Positions 37,886 to 46,943 of a stretch of DNA of 64,000 nt are shown here, one piece after another (position 1 is the stretch's first letter; the number at the start of each line of letters is the position of its first letter). The stretch covers positions 1,103,501-1,167,500 of the forward strand of contig NZ_VULY01000018.1 in assembly GCF_009696485.1 (NCBI RefSeq). The letters run 5' to 3'. Position numbers and translations under genes: made by a program. Under the pieces are notes generated by a model, which was not told where the DNA came from, made no database searches, and saw nothing but the letters and a program-made list of their open reading frames with translations. Source of the stretch: Suipraeoptans intestinalis. GTDB taxonomy: Bacteria; Bacillota; Clostridia; Lachnospirales; Lachnospiraceae.

Positions 37886-38727
37886 TTCTTTTTCTGCTTC
37901 CGCTGTTTTCTATAATTCCAGCCTCCCACCAGGATGCCGGCCAAAAGTAGTCCTCCCAGAGCACTAAGAATCTGACCCAACAGCAGATTCGGATCTTTCC
38001 GGCCTTCTTTTGCCCGATCGCTCTCGTATTCCTTTTCCCGGAACGGAACCCGGTGTCCTCTCACCAACAATCGCCGGGTGTTCACTCCGTAAGGCGTACA
38101 GGTCACCAGAGTTGCCAGATCTTCCCCTTCCTGTATTCTCAGAGAACTTACCTGTTCCGGAGCCACCGTTTGGATCTGGTCGATTTTGTAAGCCAGTGTT
38201 CTGTCCAATATATGAAAGTAAAACACATCCCCTGTTTTCAGTAAGGGCAGATCCGTAAACAATTTGGCACTGGGCAGTCCCCGGTGCGCCGAGATCACAG
38301 TATGAGTGCTGCTGCCTCCCACGGGAAGCGAGCTCACAAACAGATGACCGGCGCCTTTTTCCAAAACCTCTTTGGTGGTGTAATGATAAATAGGGATGCT
38401 GATGGAAATATCCGGGATCTCCACAAATCCCATGATCCCGTCTCCCGTAAGGTTCAGCAGGGCTTCATACGCTTCATCCCGGATCCCCTCCCTGACAGAG
38501 AAGGCATCCGGAACTTTTTCTTTTTGAAGCTGCCCGTTATAGGCCTCTGCTGCCTGCAGCATACGGGCAGTATCTTCTTTTGCTTCCTTTTGGACCGCCT
38601 TCCGATATGTCTGCTCCAGTTTTTTTGCACGATAGCTGTTCCACCGGTCACTGACTGTCGGATACAGAAGAATTCCCAATCCTATCAGGAATATCAGCAG
38701 CAATGGTAGATTTGTCTTCTTCCTCAT
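37882..38727 (-). CDS. Class C sortase, first copy
   Basis: 281 residues with the same plan as its neighbour: membrane segment near 7-25, His148 (ISAHRGLPSAKLF), Cys210 (LVTCTPYG), Arg218/219 and a C-terminal membrane segment. Class C sortases join pilin subunits by cutting LPXTG motifs and bonding to a pilin lysine. It comes straight after the backbone pilin gene across a 52-base gap with a GC-rich hairpin, so it is the likely main polymerase. Confidence 0.93.
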   Translation of the reverse strand: MRKKTNLPLLLIFLIGLGILLYPTVSDRWNSYRAKKLEQTYRKAVQKEAKEDTARMLQAAEAYNGQLQKEKVPDAFSVREGIRDEAYEALLNLTGDGIMGFVEIPDISISIPIYHYTTKEVLEKGAGHLFVSSLPVGGSSTHTVISAHRGLPSAKLFTDLPLLKTGDVFYFHILDRTLAYKIDQIQTVAPEQVSSLRIQEGEDLATLVTCTPYGVNTRRLLVRGHRVPFREKEYESDRAKEGRKDPNLLLGQILSALGGLLLAGILVGGWNYRKQRKQKKK

Positions 38728-38747
38728 AGGACACTCCCACTATTGCA

Positions 38748-38770
38748 GGAAACCGGCAAAAGCCGGTTCC
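38748..38770 (-). promoter_or_regulatory. Hairpin between backbone pilin and sortase genes
   Basis: GGAAaCCGGC and GCCGGTTCC form a stem with an AAAA loop (TTTT on the minus strand) and no T run after it. It may lower sortase expression relative to the pilin or protect the pilin mRNA. Confidence 0.5.
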
Positions 38771-38779
38771 ATACATACT

Positions 38780-40459
38780 CTATCCATTCTTTTTCTGTCT
38801 TTTGAAAAACAGGATGGCTGCCAGAGTCATTACGATCACGCCCAGCGCGGTAAAGAGATAGGTTCCCATCCCTCCGGTAGACGGGAGCGCATTCAGCTTG
38901 GTGTTTTTAATGGTTTCTGCCAAAAGCACTGTTCCGGATCCTGCCGGATTGCTCTCTGTCAGAGCTACACTGTTTTCTGTGGTAGTAGAGGCTTTTACAT
39001 ACGCCGCCTTGGCTCCTGCCGTCGCTGCCGTCTCCTCTGTAAACTGACTTATCTCATAAAAGACGCCTGCCTTGATCCAGCCGACCTGTGTCTTATCCAT
39101 TGCTTCGCCGGAATTGGTGGTGTAATCCACCTTGGTGGATTGAACGGAGCTGGTAGTCGTTGCCGTTGCCCAGCTTGCTTCTACTTCATAAATCGTCTCA
39201 TTCAGAGAATATCCCGTAGGTGCCGTGATCTCCTTGATGTAGTAGGTTCCCTTTCCTACATGGGTAGAAAGGGCAATTCCCTTTTCGTTCGTTTTCACGA
39301 TATCTACCAGCTTGGTTGCCTTGTTATCCAGATAAATACCAAAGACTGCATCCTTCAGAGGCTTTGCCTGTGTGCTGTCGTCTGTCTTTTTAAATGCCAG
39401 CTGATAGGTGTAAACTTTTTCTTCCTTGTCTTTTTTCGTGTTTCCACTGGCCTCATCTGTGCCGGGTTTATCCTCCGGCGTATCGTGAGTCTGTCCCTTT
39501 GTGGGATCATTTGCGTAGATCAGCTCCACCGTGTTGGTATTTCCTGTAGATCCCACCACAGCATCCTTATTGATCACTGCCTTGTAGGTGATCACCGGCG
39601 CCGCTCCCATCAGCTTGTCATAATCAAAGTTCAGGTTGAATCCTGTTCTTCCGTCTATCTCTGTCTTTTGCGCTGCTTTCGCGATCACAACGCCCGCCTG
39701 GTTGGTAAAAGTACCGTTCTGGTTGGTGATCGTTTCTCCCTTCCAGGTAATCGTCAGACTTTCATAGTCAAAGGTCAGGCCTTTACTCAAGCGGTCCGCC
39801 ACAAAAAAGGTCTTGTTTTTTGCGTTCTCCGGATAGCTGGGCAGAGTAGGCGTCAACGTGTATGTCAGCTCTTTTCCGATGGATCCGGTCTGCTTTCCGT
39901 CATCTTCGACTCCGCCGGAAGCCTTTTTGTCAATTGTAGGTTTCGATGACTTTGCTACTCCCGTCTGTCCATACAGATAATTCTGGGTAGCGTCATAGCT
40001 TCCGTTTTGTAAAACGCCTTCTCCGTTATAGGAGGCTGCCAGAAGGATAGGATTGTATACCGTTCCGTCTTCCGCTCCTGTAATCAGCGCGATCCAGATC
40101 CCGGCGCCTTCCACCTCCTGCGTTACGGTAGCAGACGTTGCCTGCACTACCTTGGTTGCCTTCGGCGTGATGGTTCCGTCCCCGATCTTCTGGGCAATGT
40201 TTACGATTTCCTGAGATTTGGGTTTCGTCAGATCTGCAATCGTGGCATTGTCCGCAAACTCCCATTTTACAAAGGAGCCTCCGCTGTATACTCCGCTTGC
40301 GATCTGATAAAACGTAACCTTTGGATTGCCCGTCAATCCCTGTACCTCCAGGTTCGCCTTGTCTGTCGGCTCTGCTGCCTGGGCTTTGCCTGAAAACAGC
40401 ATTCCTCCCACCAGTACAATGGCCATCATCATGGAAATGACTTTTTTAACCACCTTCAT
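38780..40459 (-). CDS. Major (backbone) pilin, in frame with the upstream adhesin
   Basis: 559 residues from the ATG at 40459, which has its own AAAGGAGAG ribosome site and signal peptide (MKVVKKVISMMMAIVLVGG). A fimbrial isopeptide domain of the D2 type follows (GSIGKELTYTLTPTLPSYPE, FFVADRLSKGLTFDY), then a Cna_B domain (AFKKTDDSTQAKPLKDAVFG, YYIKEITAPTGYSLNE). The C-terminus has LPSTG, a membrane segment and KRQKKNG. It is typical of SpaA-like shaft pilins. No stop codon separates it from the adhesin gene before it, so the ORF is continuous from 43234 to 38780. Confidence 0.9.
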   Translation of the reverse strand: MKVVKKVISMMMAIVLVGGMLFSGKAQAAEPTDKANLEVQGLTGNPKVTFYQIASGVYSGGSFVKWEFADNATIADLTKPKSQEIVNIAQKIGDGTITPKATKVVQATSATVTQEVEGAGIWIALITGAEDGTVYNPILLAASYNGEGVLQNGSYDATQNYLYGQTGVAKSSKPTIDKKASGGVEDDGKQTGSIGKELTYTLTPTLPSYPENAKNKTFFVADRLSKGLTFDYESLTITWKGETITNQNGTFTNQAGVVIAKAAQKTEIDGRTGFNLNFDYDKLMGAAPVITYKAVINKDAVVGSTGNTNTVELIYANDPTKGQTHDTPEDKPGTDEASGNTKKDKEEKVYTYQLAFKKTDDSTQAKPLKDAVFGIYLDNKATKLVDIVKTNEKGIALSTHVGKGTYYIKEITAPTGYSLNETIYEVEASWATATTTSSVQSTKVDYTTNSGEAMDKTQVGWIKAGVFYEISQFTEETAATAGAKAAYVKASTTTENSVALTESNPAGSGTVLLAETIKNTKLNALPSTGGMGTYLFTALGVIVMTLAAILFFKRQKKNG

Positions 40460-43234
40460 CTTTTCTCTCCTTTCTTTGTACCTCTCTGTTTTATCTTCTT
40501 TTTCTTTTTTCTTTCGGATCCACATCCATAGGGCTGCCATCCCCATCAGCAGACCTCCTGCTCCCGTAAAGTACATCGTCCCGATTCCCCCCGAGCTAGG
40601 CAACTCATACAGCGGACTGTTTTTTACGGCTACTCCCACTCCAGCTCCCGGCGTATCTGTAATGAGTTCAATGAACGGATGGGTTGCTGTCTGGCCCACA
40701 AGTCGTATCTTTCCTTCCTCTGTGACTTCTATCTGAAACACATCTGTCAACAGATAATAACCGGAAGGGGCCGTTACTTCCTTTAGGGTATAGCGCCCCG
40801 GGCGGATTCCATAAGCCGTGACGCTTCCGTTTTCTCCTGTCGTAACGGTCTCCTGCGGGTTCCCCGACAGGTCCGGTTCCTTATACACCGGAATGATCTG
40901 TCCGTTCTGGTACAGGGAAAACACGGCACCCTGCAGCTTTTTCCCCGGATCTGTCTGATCCGTCTTCTTCAGCACCAGGGGATAGGTCTTGGGCGTGTTG
41001 GTAATCCGAAAGGCAGTCTGCCCTCCCTGCTGGAGCTGCTCGACCTTGGAAATATATCCTGCGATCTGTACCTCTTCCACCGTGTAGGAAATCGGAGTGC
41101 CGGTGTCGTCCGTTCTCGGAAGCCCTGTAAATCGGCTGCTCCAGTTGTTTCCCGCGTGGAGCAGAACGGTCTGACCGGTAAGCGTTCCATTTTTCTTCAG
41201 TTTTATCGTGACCCGGTCTGCGGTATGATTCTCTTCGCCGTCCTGCCAGATTTTCGCTACCGGAAGATCCATCCGAACTTCCTTATTTGCAACCACCAAC
41301 TGATTTTGCTCCGGATCATCGGCAAGCTGAATATTATTTTTTTCATATTCCTTCAGCACATATCCCTGCAACAGGCTGCCCACATCCTCCTCTATCAGGT
41401 AGGTATATGCTCCTCCGTTTGAATCCCGGATCTCCAGGTCTGACACATCCTTCTGCCACCCCTCTCCCGCTCTGAGGAATATTTCCCGGGAAAAGCCGGC
41501 ATCGACTGTCTGATCAGATCGCTTTCGTTTTAGCGTCACTTTGACCGGCTGCTGGAATGTGGGCTGAAAAACCGTCTGATCCGCCCGGTACCATTTCTTT
41601 ACGATCCGAAGCCCCGTTTTGACTTTTCTGTTGTGGATAGAAAAGGTGGTTCCCTGCTTGCTGACAGAAGCCTCATAGCCCGGCACTTCCCTTTCCTTGA
41701 TCTGGTATTCCACTCCCGTAATGGAGGATTCTGAAACCCCCAGACGTTTCGCCAAAAGTTTTCGCATGGACAATTCATCAGGAACTCTGTAAAATCCACC
41801 GCTCCATCCGCTTTCTCCATCGATGTGGATGGTTCTTACCAGCTCTTCTTTCTGCGCACCGTTTACTTTATACCTCCGATACAAATCGACGATGAGCTCC
41901 TCATGCTCCTCCGAAGGATCACTCCAGGTTTTGTTTACCTGAAAATCCTTGTACATGACCGAATAGTTGCTAAACGACTGTGTGCTGATAGAGGTCCATA
42001 CAAAATTGGTTCGTTTTACCGCAGAAGATCCCGCCGGGTTTCTGGAGAGATTTCCCATGGTAAAGTTTAGATGATCTGTCTGCGCAGTCGTAAACATCAC
42101 AGAATTCAGCGACCAGTTCGGATGTGTCGGATTGTCCCCGTCCCAGTAAACAGAGCCTCCGTTATACGCATATTGTCTGCCAGTCGAGGTATCGCCGTCA
42201 TAATACGTTTCTATATGGCAGTTTGGGACCGTGTAAACGCCCGACACTGTTCCCGGCTGCGGAAATACATACTCCGGTCCGTATGCTGCAGGATAAGGCT
42301 GCTCATCGTCTTGTATCCTCGCTTCATTCAGAGAATTGATGGTGTAATAGGCTGCTGTCTCATCTCCGAATACTCCACTGGGAAACTGGATCTGGCTTCC
42401 CGATTTACTGTAAAACTTCAGGTCTACATTGATCTCCAGCACATTCTGCCAGCACCAGCCATGATATAGGCTATGGCTGATCTGAAGAATAGGGTAGTAG
42501 GTATTGTTGCCATAATCACGCATATTCCAGCTGGCTCCCGGCGTCCTGTTTTTCATAGGTGTCACCTTGATCCTAGCAACAGCATCTACCACTTCTCCGT
42601 TATAGTAGGCCGCGTTTGTATACTTCACATCCACCCACATCTGCGTGGTGTTTAAGGACTTATCTGCCGAGTTCCATCCGGCCTGTGAATCTGTACTATG
42701 ATTGTAGGTGTATACTGTATGAGAACCCTGAAACCGGACTGCTTCCACTCTTCCTCCCGCCGCCATATTGGAAAATCTGTTTCGGGAGGCAACGCTCCAG
42801 TCTCCGTTCCACAAGGCTCCTCCGTCACTTGCTGCAGAGGCGGCCAGCGAGGCCCGATCGGAAACAGAGCTTCCTGTTCCAATGATCTGTGCCCTGGCGC
42901 CCGGCATGTTTTCGATGATCTGCAAATAATTGGCCGGTGCGATATCAGACGCCGCCACAGTGGTCGGAGGGGTGACCTGACTGCCTGCCCCTGCTCGGAG
43001 CATAACTGCCACACCTTCCTCTTCTATGGAAAATGCCCGGGCGTTCCATTCTGTATCCAAATTCTCCTCTATCTTCCCCGCTTCTTCGTCCTCTCGCGAT
43101 ATTCCTCCATCCTCAGTCGTTTCCATTTGCTTTTCCGCTGTTTGTGGCGATTCTTCCGCAAATGACAGGAATACCTGCAGCAAACAAATCAGCAAAACCA
43201 GCGCTAGTGTTCCTATCCGCCTGATTTTTTTCAT
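40460..43234 (-). CDS. Pilus tip/adhesin protein, reading through into the backbone pilin
   Basis: About 925 residues before the pilin start codon. I use the ATG at 43234, 7-8 bases after GGGGTGAG; a GTG at 43246 is also possible. Signal peptide, then a low-complexity acidic stretch, then an N-terminal region to about residue 430 that I do not recognise, rich in Tyr, Trp and Asn with cysteines in GWCWQN and PNCHIE. Three or more Cna_B-like domains follow (FQVNKTWSD, LRIVKKWYR, LPVAKIWQD, LVLKKTDQTD). The sorting signal LPSSG, a membrane segment and a basic tail KKKEKEDKTERYKERREK come next. The frame then runs straight into the pilin start codon with no stop. An A6 run just after the membrane segment is where a 1-base indel would restore a stop. 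Confidence 0.85.
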
Positions 43235-43324
43235 CCTTTTTCTCACCCCCCCTTTTTTCTATTTTCAGAATAAACTTCTTTTTATATCTGTCTGTTTGTT
43301 CTACTCTCCCTCTTTCGTGCTCCA

Positions 43325-43350
43325 ATTATACCCCCCCCCGGAAATTGCAA
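43325..43350 (-). promoter_or_regulatory. Pilus operon promoter with a G9 spacer
   Basis: On the minus strand TATAAT (43325-43330) is preceded by nine G (43331-43339), TTTCC, and TTGCAA (43345-43350) as the only -35-like hexamer. The spacer is 14 bases, too short; 12 G would make it 17. A second G run (G7, 43246-43252) lies at the ribosome site of the first gene. The arrangement is that of a slippage-controlled promoter; use as a promoter is inferred. Confidence 0.55.
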
Positions 43351-43383
43351 GAATAATTTCATTTCTCCTTGCAATTTCCGGGG
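43336..43383. repeat. 16-bp perfect inverted repeat overlapping the pilus promoter
   Basis: CCCCGGAAATTGCAAG (43336-43351) and CTTGCAATTTCCGGGG (43368-43383) are exact complements around a 16-base centre. One arm contains part of the G run and the -35-like hexamer. A third copy of the core GCAATTTCC lies at 43420-43428. Confidence 0.85.
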
Positions 43384-43424
43384 ATTTTCCTCAATCATAT
43401 AAATTTTTTCTACTTTTGTGCAAT

Positions 43425-43445
43425 TTCCTATCTCAAAGATAGGAA
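43425..43445. promoter_or_regulatory. Palindrome upstream of the pilus promoter
   Basis: TTCCTATCT-CAA-AGATAGGAA is a perfect 9-3-9 palindrome about 85 bases upstream of the -35-like hexamer. It could be an operator or a small hairpin. The binding factor is unknown. Confidence 0.45.
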
Positions 43446-43550
43446 TATCTTCGTTTGCGTCTTGCATTTCGTATCGTTTTGCAGGATTTTCCCCACAAAA
43501 GTTCCACTGTTCCCACCATCTGCCTGCCTCCTGTTTCCCGTAAGACAACA

Positions 43551-43610
43551 AAACACTGTTTCTTTTCACTTTGGACAATCCTGTCGTGAAAAGAAGCAGT
43601 GTCGTTGCTT
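43551..43610. terminator. Long hairpin downstream of citrate synthase
   Basis: A 17-bp stem with one mismatch (43553-43569 and 43586-43602, ACACTGTTTCTTTTCAC and its complement) is flanked by A and T rich sequence on both sides. It lies about 90 bases past the gltA stop and probably insulates the pilus promoter from gltA transcription. Confidence 0.65.
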
Positions 43611-43694
43611 TTTTCTCTGTTCTATTTTTTAGCAAGCCCTTCTGTCTGCCGTCAGTCCTCACAGCTTCCAAATACCTGTGGGCTTTTCTGTCTT

Positions 43695-45068
43695 CTATCC
43701 TCTGTCTCCCATGGGGATATATGCCTTATACGGCGTCAGAGGCTTATATGCCGGACGTATGATCTTATCCACATTTTTCAGCTCTTCCAGCCTGTGGGCG
43801 CTCCAGCCTACGATCCTTGCCGTCGCAAAAATCGGTGTGTAAAGGGATGCCGGAAGATCCAACATGCCATACACCAGCCCGCTGTAAAAGTCCACATTGG
43901 CATTTACGCCTTTATAGATCTTTCTCTTTCTTGCAATCACCTCCGGCGCCATGTGTTCCACCATCTCATAGAGTGCATATTCCTTCTCATATCCCTTTTC
44001 TGCCGCCAGCTGCTTGACAAACTGCTTAAAGATCTCCGCTCTTGGATCGGACACAGAATAAACGGCGTGTCCCATTCCATAGATCAGCCCTTTCTGATCA
44101 AATGCTTTTTTGTCCAGCAGATCCTCCAGATAGTTTTCCACTGCCTCTTTGTCCGTCCAGTCCTTCAGGCTGTTTTTCATATCCTCAAACATCTGGGTCA
44201 CCTTAATATTGGCACCGCCATGCTTGGGGCCTTTTAAAGATGCCATGGCTGCCGCCATGGTGGAATAGGTATCTGTCCCCGAAGAGGTAACCACATGGGT
44301 CGTGAAGGTGGAGTTGTTTCCTCCGCCGTGATCCATATGCAGGACCAGCGCCATATCCAGGATCCTTGCTTCCAGCTTGGAATAGGTCCGGTTTTCCCGG
44401 AGCATCATCAGGATATTTTCCGCTGTGGAAAGCTCTTTTGAAGGTGCATAGATAAAAAGGTCTTCTCCTCTTCTGTAATTATAGGCATGATATCCGTACA
44501 GCATCAGCATGGGAAATTGACTGATCAGATTCAGACACTGCCGCAGCACATTAGGGATCGAGGTATCGTCCGCCTTGGAATCGTAGCTGTATAAATTCAA
44601 AATGGACCGGGACAGACTGTTCATCATATCTCTGCTGGGCGCCTTCATGATCACATCCCGTACAAAGGTGGGCGGCAGCGTCCTGCGCTCTGCCAGTACC
44701 TCTTCAAAGGCTTTTAGCTGACTGCTACCGGGCAGCTCCCCAAACAAAAGCAAGTATGCCGTTTCTTCAAACCCAAAATGATCTGCCTCCAGAAATCCTT
44801 TTACCAGATCCTTGATGTTATATCCCCGGTAATACAGATTTCCCTCGCAGGGAACTTCCTCTCCGTCAATGATCTTTTTGGCACAGACGTCGGAAATATT
44901 GGTCAGTCCTGCCAGGACTCCCTTCCCGTTCAGGTCTCGCAGTCCTCTCTTTACCTCATAGCGGGTGTAAAGTTCTTTATCGATGGCATTGTTTTCCTCA
45001 CAAAGCTTTGCATATGCTTCGATTTCCGGTGTCACTTCAAATACTGCGTAATTCTCTCGATTTCCCAT
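43695..45068 (-). CDS. gltA: Citrate synthase
   Basis: 457 residues. It condenses oxaloacetate and acetyl-CoA. Catalytic blocks are LHMDHGGGNNSTF, YGMGHAVYSVSDPR with its histidine, and ANVDFYSGLVYGML with its aspartate. The N-terminal part of about 80 residues before YRGYNIKDL is normal for this clostridial type. It lies 59 bases after rsmA; no aconitase or isocitrate dehydrogenase gene is next to it. It probably feeds 2-oxoglutarate and glutamate synthesis in a partial citric acid cycle. Confidence 0.95.
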   Translation of the reverse strand: MGNRENYAVFEVTPEIEAYAKLCEENNAIDKELYTRYEVKRGLRDLNGKGVLAGLTNISDVCAKKIIDGEEVPCEGNLYYRGYNIKDLVKGFLEADHFGFEETAYLLLFGELPGSSQLKAFEEVLAERRTLPPTFVRDVIMKAPSRDMMNSLSRSILNLYSYDSKADDTSIPNVLRQCLNLISQFPMLMLYGYHAYNYRRGEDLFIYAPSKELSTAENILMMLRENRTYSKLEARILDMALVLHMDHGGGNNSTFTTHVVTSSGTDTYSTMAAAMASLKGPKHGGANIKVTQMFEDMKNSLKDWTDKEAVENYLEDLLDKKAFDQKGLIYGMGHAVYSVSDPRAEIFKQFVKQLAAEKGYEKEYALYEMVEHMAPEVIARKRKIYKGVNANVDFYSGLVYGMLDLPASLYTPIFATARIVGWSAHRLEELKNVDKIIRPAYKPLTPYKAYIPMGDRG

Positions 45069-45127
45069 AGGGCACCTCCTTGTCTGTGTACTGCTCCGTC
45101 TGCATTTTCTGCTTGCCTGTCTCTATC

Positions 45128-46015
45128 CTACATCCTCCTTGTTTCCTGCTTTCTGCTCAATTCATTGGCCAGAACCGCAAATTCTTCCAGTGTCAGCGCT
45201 TCTCCTCTGACGCTGCTGCCTCTTCCCAGCTTCTCAATGGCTTCTTCTATTTCCTCTTTGGTAAATCCCGATTCTCTCAGCGTCTTCAATCCGTTTGCCA
45301 GCGTCTTTCTTCTTTGATGGAAGGATGCCCGGATGATCTGAAACAAAAGAGTTTCATCCTCTACCTCCACCGGCGGCTCTGTATGTCTGGTCAGCCGTAT
45401 TACTGCAGATCCCACATTTGGCCGGGGCATGAAGCAGTTGGGCGGTACATTGGCTGCCAGGTACGGTTTTGCATAATATTGTACTGCCAGAGAAAGTGCT
45501 CCATACTCCTTGCTTCCCGGTCCCGTCTTCATCCGGTCTGCCACCTCTTTTTGCACCATCACCGTCATGCTTTCCATCGGCACTTCTTTTTCAAACAGAC
45601 CCATAATGATAGGAGTCGTAATATAATAAGGAAGATTTGCCACTACCTTTACCGGTCTTCCTTCATTCTCTTTCTCCACCAGTTCTTTCAGATCCAGCTT
45701 CAGCACGTCCTGATGGATCACCTTTACATTTGGGTATTCCTGCAAGGTATCTGCCAGCACCGGGATCAGGCTGGCGTCGATCTCCACCGCCACCACCTTG
45801 CGGGCCGCCTTTGCCAGGTACTGTGTCAGTGTCCCGATGCCGGGGCCGATCTCCAAAACCATATCTTCTTTCGTAATCTCTGCCGCCGCTACGATCTTAT
45901 CCAGTACGTGTGGATCGATGAGAAAATTCTGTCCGTATCGTTTTTTAAACGACAGTCTGTGCTTCTTCAGTATTTCAATTGTGTTCTGCGGATTCCCTAA
46001 ACTTGGCTCTGCCAT
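45128..46015 (-). CDS. rsmA: 16S rRNA dimethyladenosine transferase
   Basis: 295 residues. The SAM site VLEIGPGIGTLTQYL, motif VVAVEIDASLIPVL and catalytic VVANLPYYITTPII are seen, preceded by KKRYGQNFLIDPHVLDKIV. It dimethylates two adjacent adenines near the 3' end of 16S rRNA. It follows tatD by 31 bases, a common gene order in Firmicutes. Confidence 0.97.
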   Translation of the reverse strand: MAEPSLGNPQNTIEILKKHRLSFKKRYGQNFLIDPHVLDKIVAAAEITKEDMVLEIGPGIGTLTQYLAKAARKVVAVEIDASLIPVLADTLQEYPNVKVIHQDVLKLDLKELVEKENEGRPVKVVANLPYYITTPIIMGLFEKEVPMESMTVMVQKEVADRMKTGPGSKEYGALSLAVQYYAKPYLAANVPPNCFMPRPNVGSAVIRLTRHTEPPVEVEDETLLFQIIRASFHQRRKTLANGLKTLRESGFTKEEIEEAIEKLGRGSSVRGEALTLEEFAVLANELSRKQETRRM

Positions 46016-46046
46016 CCCTTCGCTCCTGTCCTGTTATTTCCACTTA

Positions 46047-46826
46047 TTATATCTGATTTCCGGGAATTTTTCCATAAAATTGTCTGGCATTTTCCCTGGT
46101 CTGCCTCAACACCGCTTCTGCTGAGATCCCCTTTATCTGTGCAAGCGCCTCTGCCACATAAGAAATATAAAGAGAATTATTTCTTTTCCCCCGAAACGGC
46201 TCTGGCGCCAGGTAAGGCGCATCTGTTTCCAGCAAGATCCTCTCCAAAGGGATCACCGCTGCCGTTTCCTTTAGTTTCCTGGCATTCTTAAAGGTCAGGA
46301 CGCCTCCTATACCGATCTGATATCCCATCCTGACATACTCTTCGGCCTGCTCTCTTCCGTAGGAATAGCAATGGATGACTGCTTTCATTCCCTGCCCATG
46401 CCGCTTCATGATCTCCATGGTATCGGCTGCCGCATCCCTGCTGTGGATCACCACCGGAAGCTGCTGTCGCCTTGCCAGTTCCAACTGCCGGATCATCCAA
46501 TGCTTCTGCGTTTCCTTCCCTTCCACATTCCAGTGATAATCCAGACCGATCTCTCCCACAGCCACTACCTTGGGATGCTGTACATAAGCCTCCAGCCTTG
46601 TAAATCTCTCCTCTGTCAGCTCTCCTACCGCATCCGGATGCACTCCCATGGCTCCATAAAGAAAGGGGAATTCCTCCGTTAATCTCAGGATCCGCTCCAG
46701 TGAGCGATAATCCGATCCGATATTAATGATTGCTTCCACTCCCTGTGCTTCCATGGACAAAAGCAATTCTTTCCTGTCCGGGTCAAATTGCTCGTCATCA
46801 TAATGTGCATGTGTATCTATGATCAT
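46047..46826 (-). CDS. tatD: TatD-family metal-dependent DNase
   Basis: 259 residues. Metal ligands are seen in IDTHAHYDD, AVGEIGLDYHW, VVIHSRDA, AVIHCYSYG and LLETDAPYLAPEP. These enzymes are cytosolic 3'-5' exonucleases linked to DNA repair or tRNA/DNA turnover. It sits between metG and rsmA; a terminator separates it from metG. Confidence 0.95.
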   Translation of the reverse strand: MIIDTHAHYDDEQFDPDRKELLLSMEAQGVEAIINIGSDYRSLERILRLTEEFPFLYGAMGVHPDAVGELTEERFTRLEAYVQHPKVVAVGEIGLDYHWNVEGKETQKHWMIRQLELARRQQLPVVIHSRDAAADTMEIMKRHGQGMKAVIHCYSYGREQAEEYVRMGYQIGIGGVLTFKNARKLKETAAVIPLERILLETDAPYLAPEPFRGKRNNSLYISYVAEALAQIKGISAEAVLRQTRENARQFYGKIPGNQI

Positions 46827-46886
46827 CGTTTCTCCCTCCCTGAAACATGCCGGATCCTGCCGTCTTGGTTTCAGTCGCTTTTCTGT

Positions 46887-46922
46887 CCAAAAAGGACGAG
46901 TCGTACCCGGCTCGCCCTTCTT
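46887..46922 (-). terminator. metG terminator
   Basis: On the minus strand AAGGGCGAG pairs with CTCGTCCTT (46892-46900 and 46911-46919, one G-U pair), followed by five T. It lies just past the metG stop. Confidence 0.8.
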
Positions 46923-46943
46923 TCTATTTTGTCACAAATGCAT

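Noticed and set aside
43336..43383. 16-bp inverted repeat as an invertible promoter segment
   Set aside because: Only 16 bases lie between the arms, too few for a recombinase to invert, and the -10 lies outside the repeat.
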